Positions 26,258 through 36,608 are shown, counted from the first letter of the stretch. The stretch is DNA of 64,000 nucleotides from an uncultured Flavobacteriales bacterium (GCA_943788755.1 CALSRM010000001.1:1-64000); one strand, 5' to 3'. The notes: generated by a model from the letters alone, not told the origin. Numbers and translations: made by a program.

Positions 26258-28510
26258 ATGAGAAAAATAATAGTTCTACTTACGGTATTCATTTCTTTTG
26301 CAACTTATGCACAAGAAGAACTGCAGCCATTAAGATACAATGGTAAAATAATGAAAGAGGAAGCGCAGCAGAAAGCTAGTGTTTTGCATGAGTCCTTTAC
26401 TTATATATTTGATACATTAGATCTTCCTTTTTTTGATGACTTTTCGAGTGACCATTTCAAAACCTTCAATGATACCATTGGTGGTTCAAACGTCGAAGAT
26501 TCAACTTGGTTTTTGTTAGAAATAGCGGGTGTTCCAAATGCTTGGGGAAGCTCTTACATGCTGGATACAAGCTACCGCTACGAATATGATACGGTTCCAG
26601 GATATGGTTTTGACTCTATTTCGATTGATACCATTGCATTACCATCTTCATTTGTTGACGTATTTATATTGGATAATTATCCAGTTACGTTTTCAAACAA
26701 AGAAGTATGGCCTTCTTTTTATACCATAGATTCGCTTTGGACTATTCCCTCACCAGACGCAACAATTATTGAAGTAAACCCAGATTTACTTCAGGATTCC
26801 CTAACGATGTATTTCGTGGTTGAATCTGCCGAGGATGTTGATGTTTTTTGGCAAGATCGGTTTGTTTATTTAAATGATACTTACCCCATTCAGCCCCATT
26901 CTATTGGTGTTGCTACTTTTGATGGGATTGATGATGTTGGATATCCTTATGATTGGTCTTCTCCCTCTGCGACTGGGTTGTCGGATGTATTAACTTCCAA
27001 GCCAATAAACCTTTTAGGAACAGTTGGAGATGTTTATTTTAGTTTTTTATATCAAGGAGGAGGAATTGGAGAAGCACCCGATCAATTTGATTCGTTAACC
27101 TTAGAATTCTGGTCACCTGTTACTTCTCAATGGTTTTCTGTCTGGAATACTACTGGGAGTTCTTCTTCAACCTTTACCCAAGTGTTATTCCCAATAACAA
27201 GTGCGCAATATAAACAGAATGGTTTTCAATTCCGCTTTAAAAGCTATGGTTCACTTACTGGAAGTTTGGATCATTGGCATATTGATTATGTTGAATTGGC
27301 AGATAATAGAGCATTCGATGATTTTTACGAAGATGAATGGGCTTTTCAATATTACCCTACATCACTTATCAAAGAATATACTTCTATGCCCTGGACACAT
27401 TACCAAGTGGATCCAAAAAATCGGATGGTAAATGACAGCTTAATTTTGTCCACTTATAGCTCTAATCCCAATCTAGCGGGAATAAATGTATCAGGAGGCA
27501 CTGGAATGGAATTGTATTATGATGGAATATTGCTCAATTCAATTGATTATTTGGGGGCAGCGACGGTAAATCCTTTATCTAAATTTGATTTAAAATATCA
27601 CCTTCCGGATTCTGGACCTGAGGAGTTTTGGTTTGATACTGCTTATGCAGATACATTTGCAATTTTTGATTTAAAGCATTTTCTGGGGACTGATACTGAT
27701 AATTTATTTCAAGGAAATGATACCCTTTGGCAGCAACAAATTTTCCAAAATTACTATGCCTACGATGATGGCAGTGCAGAATCTGCATATGGAATAGTCG
27801 GAAGTGGTGCAGAAGTAGCTTATAAGTTTACAATACCAAACGGAGTAGTCGATTCTATACGAGCAGTAAAAATGCATTTTGAAGCCTCTGTAAACGATGC
27901 GAGTAGTGAGCTGTTTTATATTCAAATATGGAATGAAATTAACGGTGAGCCCGGAGATTTAATTTATACTACGGATGATGAGTTACTGCCAACGTCCTAC
28001 CTTCCAAAGTACAAGTATGGTGTAAATGGATATTATGAATATGTATTACCTGAAACTGTTGCTTTATCTGGGACTTTTTATATAGGGTGGAAACAGTCGT
28101 CAGCAGACAGGTTAAATATTGGATTTGACAAAAACATCAATAACCAAGACAAAATATTTTATGATACTGGTTCAGGTTGGTTAAATACAAGCTTTGAAGG
28201 CTCATTAATGATTCGCCCAGTTTTTATCTCTGGATATGATGAGATATTGGCGTCTATACATTCAAATAAGACGGCGTTAACTTTTCAGATGTATCCAAAT
28301 CCAGCAAATGATTTATTAACTATAAAGGTTCAGGATGGACTTGAAGGTGAATTGAAAATCTACGATATGCAAGGGAAGTTATTGATAATTGAAAATTTAC
28401 TTGGCTCAGACCAAGTAAGTATTACTGACTTGTCGGTTGGAATTTATATAGTTCAAATAATAAGTAAAAAGGGTGATATTGCAACAAGTAGATTGTCCGT
28501 TTCAAGATAA
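26258..28510 (+). CDS. T9SS type-A sorting-domain protein
   Basis: 750 residues. Signal peptide ending at TYAQ; large beta-rich extracellular part with a MAM/jelly-roll-like segment (residues 250-350, YFSFLYQGGG and WHIDYVEL) and a later module with YYAYDDGSAESAYG. The C-terminal 75 residues are a type-A sorting domain: MYPNPANDLLTIK, LKIYDMQGKLL, LSVGIYIVQI. The protein should cross the outer membrane by T9SS and be cleaved and anchored or released. Substrate and role are unknown. Its stop overlaps the next start by one base (TAATG). Confidence 0.9.
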   Translation: MRKIIVLLTVFISFATYAQEELQPLRYNGKIMKEEAQQKASVLHESFTYIFDTLDLPFFDDFSSDHFKTFNDTIGGSNVEDSTWFLLEIAGVPNAWGSSYMLDTSYRYEYDTVPGYGFDSISIDTIALPSSFVDVFILDNYPVTFSNKEVWPSFYTIDSLWTIPSPDATIIEVNPDLLQDSLTMYFVVESAEDVDVFWQDRFVYLNDTYPIQPHSIGVATFDGIDDVGYPYDWSSPSATGLSDVLTSKPINLLGTVGDVYFSFLYQGGGIGEAPDQFDSLTLEFWSPVTSQWFSVWNTTGSSSSTFTQVLFPITSAQYKQNGFQFRFKSYGSLTGSLDHWHIDYVELADNRAFDDFYEDEWAFQYYPTSLIKEYTSMPWTHYQVDPKNRMVNDSLILSTYSSNPNLAGINVSGGTGMELYYDGILLNSIDYLGAATVNPLSKFDLKYHLPDSGPEEFWFDTAYADTFAIFDLKHFLGTDTDNLFQGNDTLWQQQIFQNYYAYDDGSAESAYGIVGSGAEVAYKFTIPNGVVDSIRAVKMHFEASVNDASSELFYIQIWNEINGEPGDLIYTTDDELLPTSYLPKYKYGVNGYYEYVLPETVALSGTFYIGWKQSSADRLNIGFDKNINNQDKIFYDTGSGWLNTSFEGSLMIRPVFISGYDEILASIHSNKTALTFQMYPNPANDLLTIKVQDGLEGELKIYDMQGKLLIIENLLGSDQVSITDLSVGIYIVQIISKKGDIATSRLSVSR

Positions 28511-29556
28511 TGGGTATGGATGAAGAGTTAGCAGAGAATGGGGATAATATAGAAGAGCAAAGTGAGTTATTCGAACACCATCATTTTCTAGTTGATCCAG
28601 GACAGCAACCCTTAAGAATAGATAAATTCTTGATGGCGCGTATTCCTAATATTTCAAGAAACAAGTTGCAAATTGTTGCTAAAAATGGAAACATTCTGGT
28701 AAATAAGGTTGTTGTTAAACAGAATTATCGCGTTAAGGCAAATGACGATATTTCCATTGTGATGCCGGAACCTGTCAAGGTTTTTGAAATGATTCCCGAA
28801 GATATTCCAATTAATATTGAGTATGAAGATGATGAATTGGTGATTGTAAACAAAGATCCAGGAATGGTTGTTCATCCGGGTTTTGGAAATTACTCCGGAA
28901 CACTAGTGCATGCATTATCATTTCATTTCGACAATCTTCCATCGTTGCCTACAGACTATTTTGGAAGACCAGGGTTAGTGCACCGATTAGATAAAAATAC
29001 CTCAGGAATAATGGTTGTTGCTAAAACTGAAAATACACTAACAAACTTAGCAAAACAGTTTTTCGATAGAACAACTTTTCGTAGATATTATGCTTTGGTT
29101 TGGGGAGATTTTGATGAGGAGGAAGGAACGATAGAAGGTAATATTGGGCGTTCTCAGCAAAATAGAAAGGTTATGGATGTATTTCCGGATGGCGATATGG
29201 GAAAACATGCCGTTACACATTATCAAATTTTAGAACGATTTGGTTACGTTACGCTAATAGAGTGTCGTTTAGAGACTGGCCGAACGCACCAGATTCGAGT
29301 CCACATGAAACACATAGGGCATCCAATATTTAATGATTACGAATACGGAGGTGATAGAATAGTGAAAGGAACTATTTTTTCTAAATACAAGCAATTTATA
29401 GGTAATTGTTTTGCAGCTATTCCACGTCACGCTTTACATGCAAAGTCTCTTGGTTTTACGCACCCTAAAACGGGAGAAGAAATGCGTTTTGACTCGGAAT
29501 TGCCAGAAGATCTAGTAAATGTTCTAGAGAAATGGAGACGCTATAAAGGAAATTAA
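28510..29556 (+). CDS. RluA-family 23S rRNA pseudouridine synthase (RluD-like)
   Basis: 348 residues. N-terminal S4 RNA-binding domain (about 30-95: LRIDKFLMARIPNISRNKLQ), then the RluA catalytic domain with GLVHRLDKNTSGIMVVAK, in which the Asp is the catalytic nucleophile (about residue 161). LETGRTHQIRVHMKHIGHPI and PRHALHAKSLGFTHP are further family signatures. Likely modifies the helix 69 uridines like RluD, though the exact site cannot be told from sequence. Start overlaps the upstream stop (TAATG). Confidence 0.95.
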   Translation: MGMDEELAENGDNIEEQSELFEHHHFLVDPGQQPLRIDKFLMARIPNISRNKLQIVAKNGNILVNKVVVKQNYRVKANDDISIVMPEPVKVFEMIPEDIPINIEYEDDELVIVNKDPGMVVHPGFGNYSGTLVHALSFHFDNLPSLPTDYFGRPGLVHRLDKNTSGIMVVAKTENTLTNLAKQFFDRTTFRRYYALVWGDFDEEEGTIEGNIGRSQQNRKVMDVFPDGDMGKHAVTHYQILERFGYVTLIECRLETGRTHQIRVHMKHIGHPIFNDYEYGGDRIVKGTIFSKYKQFIGNCFAAIPRHALHAKSLGFTHPKTGEEMRFDSELPEDLVNVLEKWRRYKGN

Positions 29557-29565
29557 TTGTTTTAG

Positions 29566-30048
29566 ATGATGAAAATTTTATATATCCACGGTTTAGATAG
29601 TTCTCCAAAACCAGATAAGATAGAGATACTCAAGCAATATGCGGATGTTATTGGTCTTCATTTGGATTACAAGAAAGAAGAAGATCCCTTTAAATTGTTA
29701 AACGATACAATTGAAAATGAAAATATTTCGCACATCGTTGGAAGTAGCTTAGGTGGGTTTTTAGGGTTTTGGTTAGGCGAGAAGAATAGTCTGCCTTGTT
29801 TACTTTTTAATCCTGCAATGGGAATGCGGTCTATTGACATTTCGGTAGAAAGAAACTATAATAAATGCCCCAAAAGATTAATTGTATTAGGAGAAAGAGA
29901 TGAGGTAGTCTTACCTTATCATACAATAGAATTTTTACGTCCGTTAAGTCGAAAGAAAACGAAACAAGAAATCATTATTGATTCTACTATGGAACATCGA
30001 ATCAGTGATAAAAATTTCAAAAAATATGTCAGGTATTTTTTTAACTAA
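29566..30048 (+). CDS. YqiA/YcfP-family alpha/beta hydrolase
   Basis: 160 residues (two adjacent ATGs, 29566 or 29569). Opens MMKILYIHGLDSSPKPDK and has the nucleophile elbow GSSLGGFLGFWLG (Ser at about 66), an Asp in GERDEVV and a late His in MEHRISD, a complete hydrolase triad. The family consists of small esterases of uncertain natural substrate. Ten bases after the RluA stop, so probably the last gene of that transcript. Confidence 0.88.
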   Translation: MMKILYIHGLDSSPKPDKIEILKQYADVIGLHLDYKKEEDPFKLLNDTIENENISHIVGSSLGGFLGFWLGEKNSLPCLLFNPAMGMRSIDISVERNYNKCPKRLIVLGERDEVVLPYHTIEFLRPLSRKKTKQEIIIDSTMEHRISDKNFKKYVRYFFN

Positions 30049-30112
30049 TTAGGTCAATATCCTTGAAGGCAAATATAAAGAAGCGATTTAAGTCAATAAT
30101 TAATCCTTAAAT

Positions 30113-32625
30113 TTGCTTCTTCAAAATCAAACTTTGAGCTTTAAATACCAAACTATAGATTTACCTGTTGTAGAAGTTATTCCTGAAATTCAGGTGAAAC
30201 TAACAACAGACACTACACTTATTGTTAAGGCCCCTCCTGGAGCCGGAAAGAGTACGCTCGTTCCACTTACTTTAATGAATGAGCCTTGGTTAAAAGGTCA
30301 AAAAATATTGATGCTGGAACCAAGGAGATTAGCGGCGAAAACGATCGCAAATCGTATGGCTGATTTATTAGGAGAGCAATTAGGGGAATCTATTGGTTTT
30401 AGAATTCGTTTTGAAAATAGAGTAGGACCAAATACACAAATTGAAGTTGTAACAGAGGGGATTCTTACAAGGATGATCCAGCAAGATAACGGACTAGAAG
30501 GAGTTGGTTTGGTAATTTTTGATGAATTCCATGAAAGAAGTATTCACGCTGATGTGGCCATGGCACTATGCCGTGAAGCCCAGCAAATCTTGCGTCCTGA
30601 CTTGCGAATAATGGTAATGTCGGCTACGTTGGATATGCCTGAATTATCTGCAATGCTCAATGCCTCGGTTGTAATTAGCGAAGGACGGCAATATCCAGTA
30701 GAGATCAACTACTCTGGAGAAAGTGATATGCGTTTGTTACCTGAATTGGCAGCTAGAGTGGTTAAGTCCGCATTACAAAAACATGAAGGAGACATATTGG
30801 TTTTTCTACCTGGACAAGGTGAAATTCGGAAATGTGAGGAGTTTTTGCGCAGTTCTATAAAGGGAGTAATGATTCATCCATTATATGGACAGTTACCACC
30901 AAATAAGCAGTTTGCTGCAATTATGCCCAATCGAGAAGGTAAACGAAAGATTGTTTTAGCAACTTCTATTGCCGAGACTAGTTTGACGATAGAAGGGGTT
31001 AAGGTGGTTGTGGATTCTGGTTTTGGGAGAACGTCTCGTTTTGATCCAAATTCAGGATTGTCTCGATTAGAGACCGTTCAGGTTTCAAAGGACTCTGCTG
31101 ATCAGAGAGCAGGAAGGGCAGGTAGGTTAAGTGCTGGAGTTTGTTATCGTATGTGGACTTTGGCAACCCAATCTCGTTTAAAAGAACATGGAACTCCTGA
31201 GATAGAGCATGCAGATTTATCATCATTAGTCTTGGATATGGCGCAATGGGGAATCGTAGATCCGCAACAACTTTCATGGTTAACACCACCACCTAAGGGT
31301 CATGTAGCCCAAGCATCTGAATTACTCCATGAATTAGAAGCTTTAGAGAATAATCGTATTACAGAACATGGTAAACAATTACATCGCTTACCAACACACC
31401 CTCGAATTGCGCACATGCTAATTCGCGCCAAAGAAGAAGGTCAATTGGATTTGGCAACGGACATAGCTGCAATAGTAGAAGAAAGAGATCCTTTACCAAA
31501 AGAAGCCGGAATAGATATTAATTTACGAATAGATGCATTACGTCGCTACCGAAAAGAAAATGTAGGCGGAAGGAAATTGGCTAGAATTGAGAAAATTGCG
31601 GATCAATACCGTAGAACTTTTAAGATAGAAGCAGACAATAACTCGCACAGTGATTTTGAAACAGGACTTTTGATAGCTTACGCATATCCAGAAAGAATAG
31701 CTTGTGCAAGACCTGGTAATAATGCACAATTTCAAATGGCAAATGGCCGATATGCAGCTGCCGGACATCGAGATGACTTGGCAGATGAGCCGTGGTTGGC
31801 TGTTGCGCATGTAAACGATAGAGATCGAAGTGGTAAAATATTTATGGCTGCTCCTCTTAACCCAACTGATTTACAACCTTTAGTTAAAACGCAAGAGGTA
31901 ATTACTTGGGATACACGTAAAGGAGGCTTAATTGCAACTTTGGATATGCGAATTGGAAGTATAATTTTAAAAAGTACTCCTTTACCAGATCCAGATGATA
32001 GTCAGTTGATAAAGGCAATTACTGACGCGGTTCAAAAAGAGGGTGGTACTTTATTGAACTGGAATGAAGAAGTAGAGCAATGGCAAAATAGAGTTTTGTC
32101 TTTGCGTAAATGGAATCCTCAAGAAGGTTGGCCAGACGTTAGTATGGAAACTTTACTATTGACAAATGCCGAATGGTTAACTCCATATTTGAACAATATA
32201 AAGAAACCAGAGGCTCTTAAGAAAATTAACCTAAAGGAGATTTTACAATACAGTTTACCACAAGAGTTACAAAAAAATTAAATGTTTTAGCTCCAACGAA
32301 AATAGATGTTCCCAGTGGATCAACGATTAAATTAAACTATCAAACCAGTGGATCTGACCCTATATTGGCTGTAAGGCTGCAAGAGTGTTTTGGTCTAGAA
32401 GATACACCAACAGTTAATAAGGGCAAGAAGAATGTGTTGATGCATTTACTTTCTCCAGGCTACAAAGTTGTGCAAATCACAGATGATTTAAAAAGCTTTT
32501 GGGCAAATGCTTATTTCGATGTTCGAAAAGATTTAAAGGGGCAGTATAAGCGGCATTTTTGGCCGGAAGATCCACATAGATGCAAAAGCTATAAAGGGAC
32601 GAAAAGGCAGAATAATATTAAATAA
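30113..32625 (+). pseudogene. hrpB: ATP-dependent helicase HrpB, one frameshift near the 3' end
   Basis: Main frame 30113-32281 (722 residues; starts at TTG 30113 or TTG 30134, no ATG available). DExH helicase: APPGAGKSTLVPL (Walker A), FDEFHERS (DEFH), SATLD, TSIAETSLTIEGV, DQRAGRAGR, then the HrpB-specific C-terminal region. It ends at a TAA just after seven A (32271-32277). With one more A the frame reads LNVLAPTKIDVPSGSTIKLNYQ and continues through 32625 (VRLQECFGLEDTP, SPGYKVVQITDDL, WANAYFDVRKDLKGQYKRHFWPEDP), the normal end of HrpB, giving about 835 residues, the family length. A missing A in a homopolymer is the simple explanation. The heptamer A AAA AAT also fits a -1 slippery site. 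Confidence 0.85.
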
Positions 32626-32785
32626 GTATCGTGCCGGTTAAATTTCATTCTAATAAAAAGAGGTTTCTGCAATTTTTTCAAACTTTGTCAATGACGCTTT
32701 ACAGCTAATCATGAATATACGTTAAGCGTAAAATGTGGCCATACTTTTTTTAAGCATTTCGATTAGGTCTTTACAAATCTTTTCT

Positions 32786-32793
32786 TATCTTAG
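32786..32793 (+). promoter_or_regulatory. Possible -7 box before the XRE-S24 regulator
   Basis: TATCTTAG, one mismatch to TAnnTTTG, 37 bases before the ATG at 32831. No good -33 element. Confidence 0.3.
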
Positions 32794-32830
32794 CTTAAAT
32801 ATTGAACATTTAAAGATTAAAAATTAATCA

Positions 32831-33625
32831 ATGTCAAAGTTTTCAGAAAACGTAAGGTACCTTCGCAATAAGAGAGCAATCTCCCAAGAAGCTTTTGCAG
32901 AAGAATTACAATTAACACGAAGCAAAGTAGCCGCATACGAAGAGGCAAGGGCAGAGCCTAATATTCATACTTTAATTGGGTATTCTGAATATTTTCGACT
33001 TCCTGTAGATGCATTGATTAAAACGAATTTAACGAAGGGGCGTGAGGATACGTTTATTGATATTGGAAACAATAGAGTTTTGTTTCCCGTTCTTATTAAT
33101 GAGGAAAATGAAGATGTCATTGAATTAATATCGAAAGAGGCTTCCGCGGGTTATTTAGCAGGATATAGCGATACTGAATACATTGCCAATCTTCCAATAA
33201 TGAACCTTAATTTCCTGCCCACTGGAAAATACAGGGCATTTCCAATAAAAGGAGATTCAATGTATCCTTGGGTGAAGGATGGTGACTTTGTTGTTGGAAA
33301 ATTTATGGAAGATCCTAAATTGGTTCGAAATAACAACTGCTATATTATTCTTACTAAAGAAAATGGGTTGGTATATAAACGTGTTATGACAGATAGACTT
33401 GAAGATGATTATATTATTTTGTCTTCCGATAACAAGCAATATCATCCTTACGATTTACATACTTCTGAAGTTCTGGAAATTTGGGAATTTACCGTCAACT
33501 TAAGTCTTGGTCAATATGAAGAAGATGAGGTTAACCCTGCTCATGTAATGAGTTTACTAAGGAGTGTAGGAGTGGAGTTGAAAGATTTAAAGGAACGTGT
33601 GTCTAGTATAGAAACGCAAGCTTAG
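32831..33625 (+). CDS. XRE-family regulator with LexA/S24 peptidase domain
   Basis: 264 residues. N-terminal helix-turn-helix (about 5-60: VRYLRNKRAISQEAFAEELQLTRSKVAAYEEARAEP region) and a C-terminal S24 domain with Ser in KGDSMYPWVKDGD (about residue 143) and Lys in LVYKRVM (about residue 183), the serine/lysine dyad of LexA and CI repressors. EASAGYLAGYSD before the S24 domain could hold the self-cleavage site, as an Ala-Gly bond. Such proteins control stress or mobile-element genes; none is adjacent here, and in Flavobacteriales a chromosomal copy like this is common. A C-terminal coiled tail (LLRSVGVELKDLKERV) may dimerise. Confidence 0.9.
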   Translation: MSKFSENVRYLRNKRAISQEAFAEELQLTRSKVAAYEEARAEPNIHTLIGYSEYFRLPVDALIKTNLTKGREDTFIDIGNNRVLFPVLINEENEDVIELISKEASAGYLAGYSDTEYIANLPIMNLNFLPTGKYRAFPIKGDSMYPWVKDGDFVVGKFMEDPKLVRNNNCYIILTKENGLVYKRVMTDRLEDDYIILSSDNKQYHPYDLHTSEVLEIWEFTVNLSLGQYEEDEVNPAHVMSLLRSVGVELKDLKERVSSIETQA

Positions 33626-33726
33626 CTACATTTTGTTTATTATGCTAATTAAATTGTTGTTATTGAGATAAAGATCAAACAGGAAACTGAGGTGTTTAAT
33701 TATCTATATTTTTAATATCATTTTTT

Positions 33727-34185
33727 ATGAAAACATTAGAAGATTGGCTTGATGCCTACGCAGTAAGCCACCAAAATAAAACGAATAAGTTGATCCATTA
33801 CTTTTGCGTTCCCGCAATCTACTTTTCAATTGTGGGACTGTTAATGTCCATTCCTATCGGGGTTCTGTCAAAAGTAAATATTAACGATCCTATAATAGTT
33901 AATTGGGCGGTTGTTGTACTAATCCCAGTTTTCATATTTTATGCAAGGCTTTCCATAAAAGTGGCTATCTTAATTTTGTTTTTTTCTGCCATCTGTGTTT
34001 TCATTAATTATCAAATAGCCATAATAGCTAACTTATGGGTTGTTTCTGTTGTTATTTTTGCAATTGCTTGGGTCTTTCAATTTTATGGACATCACTTGGA
34101 GGGAAAGAAACCCTCTTTTTTGAAAGACATTCAATTTTTATTAATTGGACCAGCATGGATATTGGACGCGCTTTTTAAAAAGTAA
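33727..34185 (+). CDS. Mpo1/YGL010w-like (DUF962) membrane protein
   Basis: 152 residues with four hydrophobic helices. The conserved His motifs are present: SHQNKTNKLIHYFCVP at the N-terminus and QFYGHHLEGKKPSF near residue 117. In yeast, Mpo1 is an iron-dependent dioxygenase that shortens 2-hydroxy fatty acids by alpha-oxidation. In bacteria the activity is untested, though sphingolipid- or hydroxy-fatty-acid-rich Bacteroidota would have substrates. Stands alone, convergent with the next gene three bases away. Confidence 0.85.
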   Translation: MKTLEDWLDAYAVSHQNKTNKLIHYFCVPAIYFSIVGLLMSIPIGVLSKVNINDPIIVNWAVVVLIPVFIFYARLSIKVAILILFFSAICVFINYQIAIIANLWVVSVVIFAIAWVFQFYGHHLEGKKPSFLKDIQFLLIGPAWILDALFKK

Positions 34186-34188
34186 TGC

Positions 34189-35247
34189 TTACTCCGTATA
34201 TAGATAGTTCAAATTGATAATAGCGGTACTATTCATAGTTGAATTGAGCGTAATAGCCTTTTTTATAAATCCTGATTTAATTTCTAATGCCGCTGAATTC
34301 GGTTTTACACTACCTTCATTGTGCGCAACCATTTTTAAAATATTTTCACCAGTTTCCAGCTTTATTTTAATCTTCTTTTTATTGTGTGTTATTTTATAAT
34401 TGGATAAAATAACCCTGTCGTTCAGGGTAAATGAAATAGTATCATTGTCGATAATCCCAAAATCCCAAACTTTAATGGTAATTAGTCGACTTCTACAATC
34501 CATTTTTCCTTGTTGTTTCAGTTCTCTGGCTAAATGATCATCTGGTAAGTCTTTTTCCCATTGATTAGGAGTGCTTTTTTCTTTTTTACGTAAATCGTAG
34601 TCAACGATTAAATTCAATCCTAAGTAATTTCCTAGATGACTAGATTTAGCTTCTGAATTAGTTGAACTCAAATCAAATGTAATAAATGGATTTTCTAGGT
34701 AAACATATGTGTACTGGAGCATTAATGAATAACCAAAGCGTTCATCTCTTTTGTAAGTTCCAATTTGTGGAGAAATAAAGAACGGTGCACTCTTATGAGA
34801 ATTGGTTAATACATTAAAATTACCTTCTTCCTTTTTCAGTTGATCATTCGAATGGTAAATGTAGCCAGCTCCAATCCCTAAAGCTATATAATCCACATCA
34901 CCATTTATGTAAAAGTACTTGTTCAAGATACTTTCAGTTTTTAAACCTATGTAATTAACAGTGTAGTTGTATCCAGGAATTGAAAATTCGTAATTATATA
35001 AGTTAAGGCCTCCTCCGAAAGAAATAGCAAGGTTGTTTTTCCACCTTAATTTAATGCTAGGTTCAAGTGTTATTACGGGAGCAATTGAAGTTCTCCATTG
35101 TTCCTCTCCATTATTCTCAATAGAATTATACAGTGCCCCAATTGTTAGCCTTCCTGATGCAGCTAGTTTCAGTCTTGCTTGTCCAATTGCAGTAGTTGTT
35201 AAAAAGCAAAGAATGCAAATTATTGATATGTGTTGACTTTTAAAGAT
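34189..35247 (-). CDS. Putative outer-membrane protein without a standard start codon
   Basis: An open frame of about 352 codons. The first ordinary start (TTG 34926) would remove a clear signal peptide encoded upstream (SQHISIICILCFLTTTAIGQA, followed by barrel-like strands LAISFGGGLNLYNYEF). In frame before the signal only ATC (35247), TTT, AAA, AGT and similar codons occur, so start is by a rare codon, by a sequencing error in what was ATGAAAAGTC, or the gene is dead. The N-terminal two thirds look like a small beta-barrel. The C-terminal part (RLITIKVWDFGIIDNDTISFTLND) looks like a soluble beta-sandwich and ends LNYLYTE. Overlaps the DinB stop, suggesting an operon. Confidence 0.6.
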   Translation of the reverse strand: MFKSQHISIICILCFLTTTAIGQARLKLAASGRLTIGALYNSIENNGEEQWRTSIAPVITLEPSIKLRWKNNLAISFGGGLNLYNYEFSIPGYNYTVNYIGLKTESILNKYFYINGDVDYIALGIGAGYIYHSNDQLKKEEGNFNVLTNSHKSAPFFISPQIGTYKRDERFGYSLMLQYTYVYLENPFITFDLSSTNSEAKSSHLGNYLGLNLIVDYDLRKKEKSTPNQWEKDLPDDHLARELKQQGKMDCRSRLITIKVWDFGIIDNDTISFTLNDRVILSNYKITHNKKKIKIKLETGENILKMVAHNEGSVKPNSAALEIKSGFIKKAITLNSTMNSTAIINLNYLYTE

Positions 35248-35746
35248 ACCTCTCTTTTAGTATTTTAATGTGATGTTTTTGATGGCCTGCATTGATATAA
35301 ATTAAGTCAATTACTTTCATGTTACTGCCATTTGCATTTCCTGCCATTTGTAGCATTTCAGCAGAAAAAGAAGCGATTAAGTCATTAGTAGATTGGTGAA
35401 GGTTTTTATATTCCTTCAAAAGAGAAGCAAAACTTCTATTTTTAGCTTTCGCACAAGCAACATAATCGTTATGGTCATATCCTAAGATAGCTTGTTTTTC
35501 TCCCCTGGAAATTGCAACCATTCTATAAGTGAAGATCCTTTCTGAATCAATAATATGCTGTAATATGTCCTTTATTGTCCATTTACCTTCCGCGTAAGCG
35601 TAGTTTGCCTTTTCTTCAGATATATCAATCAAAATGTTAATTGCATCAGCATAAACGTTACCTAAAAGATCTAAGTAATCAGCATCCAAAACGGATTGAA
35701 TGTAGCCTCTGTAAAATTCTGGAATTGCATTTAAATCAGGTTTCAT
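35240..35746 (-). CDS. DinB-family protein
   Basis: 168 residues from the ATG at 35746 (a GTG seven codons earlier is possible). Begins MKPDLNAIPEFYRGYI and shows KWTIKDILQHIIDSERIFTYR (first metal His), YDHNDYV and NAGHQKHHIKILKE (paired His), the complete three-His DinB site, missing nothing. Probably a metal-dependent thiol transferase or related enzyme, substrate unknown. Its stop overlaps the following barrel-like gene. Confidence 0.9.
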   Translation of the reverse strand: MKPDLNAIPEFYRGYIQSVLDADYLDLLGNVYADAINILIDISEEKANYAYAEGKWTIKDILQHIIDSERIFTYRMVAISRGEKQAILGYDHNDYVACAKAKNRSFASLLKEYKNLHQSTNDLIASFSAEMLQMAGNANGSNMKVIDLIYINAGHQKHHIKILKERYL

Positions 35747-35791
35747 ATTCGCATTTAATGTTAACACTTATAAATTTATCATATAGATGTT

Positions 35792-35799
35792 CAAATATA
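35792..35799 (-). promoter_or_regulatory. Possible -7 box before the DinB gene
   Basis: TATATTTG on the minus strand, an exact TAnnTTTG, 46 bases before the ATG at 35746. Confidence 0.35.
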
Positions 35800-36029
35800 T
35801 TGAATTGAGTTTATAGTTTCACTTAAGCTATAGAGGCTTTTCTTTTTTCTTTCAAACTTGTCGTCATTACGAAAGTTTAAAAAACCAGAAGCAATCTCAC
35901 CCTTGAAAGAAGTGGTTTAATTAAATCTTACAGGGATATGGATATAATGAATAGCTATATAATTGTTAACAATCCTTTCTCTTATCATCCAATCTTCCTA
36001 TGTTTGGTGAGGTCAAAATTTAAAGATAC

Positions 36030-36605
36030 ATGAAAAGAGTATATTTTTTTACTGCATTATTGTTAAGTGCTTTTATAGTGGGTTGCGGACCAACTACAGA
36101 GGAGAAAGAAAAAGAAGAAAAGGAGATGTCTACTCAAAAGCGATTAACAATTGAGACTATATTGGAAGAGTATAACGATTGCAGTGCAAATGCAGAAAGC
36201 AGAAATGATTGTAAAAACTTTACTGCTCGTGCTATTTGCGAGTATTACGGGATTGATGATTTGAAGAAGGGTGGAGAATACGTGGAATACCATGACATTT
36301 TCGATTTTGTAACTACGGATGCTAGCTGGAAAAATTTGGGAATGGCAACAGTACAAGAAACTTTAGATAATGCGCAACAAATGTCTAACGATGGTTTTGC
36401 CGTGGTTGCTATTGATACAGAAGATAAACACAAATTGGTGATAGTTATTATTGAAGGAGAACAAGTAAAATCCGGTTCTTGGGGATTAAATGCTCCAACG
36501 TGTGCAGCATTTTTCCCAGCTAGTGGTCCTAAACCTTTTATTCACAAGACATTAAATTATGCTTTTAGTTCACCTAAGGGTATTCAACTTTGGGTAAAAA
36601 AATAA
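36030..36605 (+). CDS. Lipoprotein, possible papain-like/amidase fold
   Basis: 191 residues. Lipobox FIVGC (Cys19) and a charged linker (EEKEKEEKEM). The soluble part has a Cys-bearing helix (NDCKNFTARAICEYYG, about 59-74) followed later by a His-bearing strand (TEDKHKLVIVIIEG, about 128-141) and a Gly/Ser-rich finish (SGSWGLNAPTCAAFFPASG). A Cys helix then a His strand is how NlpC/P60, CHAP and Tae-type amidases are built, and the SGSWG strand recurs in such proteins, but I cannot assign a family. Three bases upstream of the SulP transporter, so probably co-transcribed. Confidence 0.7.
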   Translation: MKRVYFFTALLLSAFIVGCGPTTEEKEKEEKEMSTQKRLTIETILEEYNDCSANAESRNDCKNFTARAICEYYGIDDLKKGGEYVEYHDIFDFVTTDASWKNLGMATVQETLDNAQQMSNDGFAVVAIDTEDKHKLVIVIIEGEQVKSGSWGLNAPTCAAFFPASGPKPFIHKTLNYAFSSPKGIQLWVKK

Positions 36606-36608
36606 CTT

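Noticed and set aside
32831-33625. XRE-S24 regulator as a prophage repressor
   Set aside because: No phage genes within the window and housekeeping genes on both sides.
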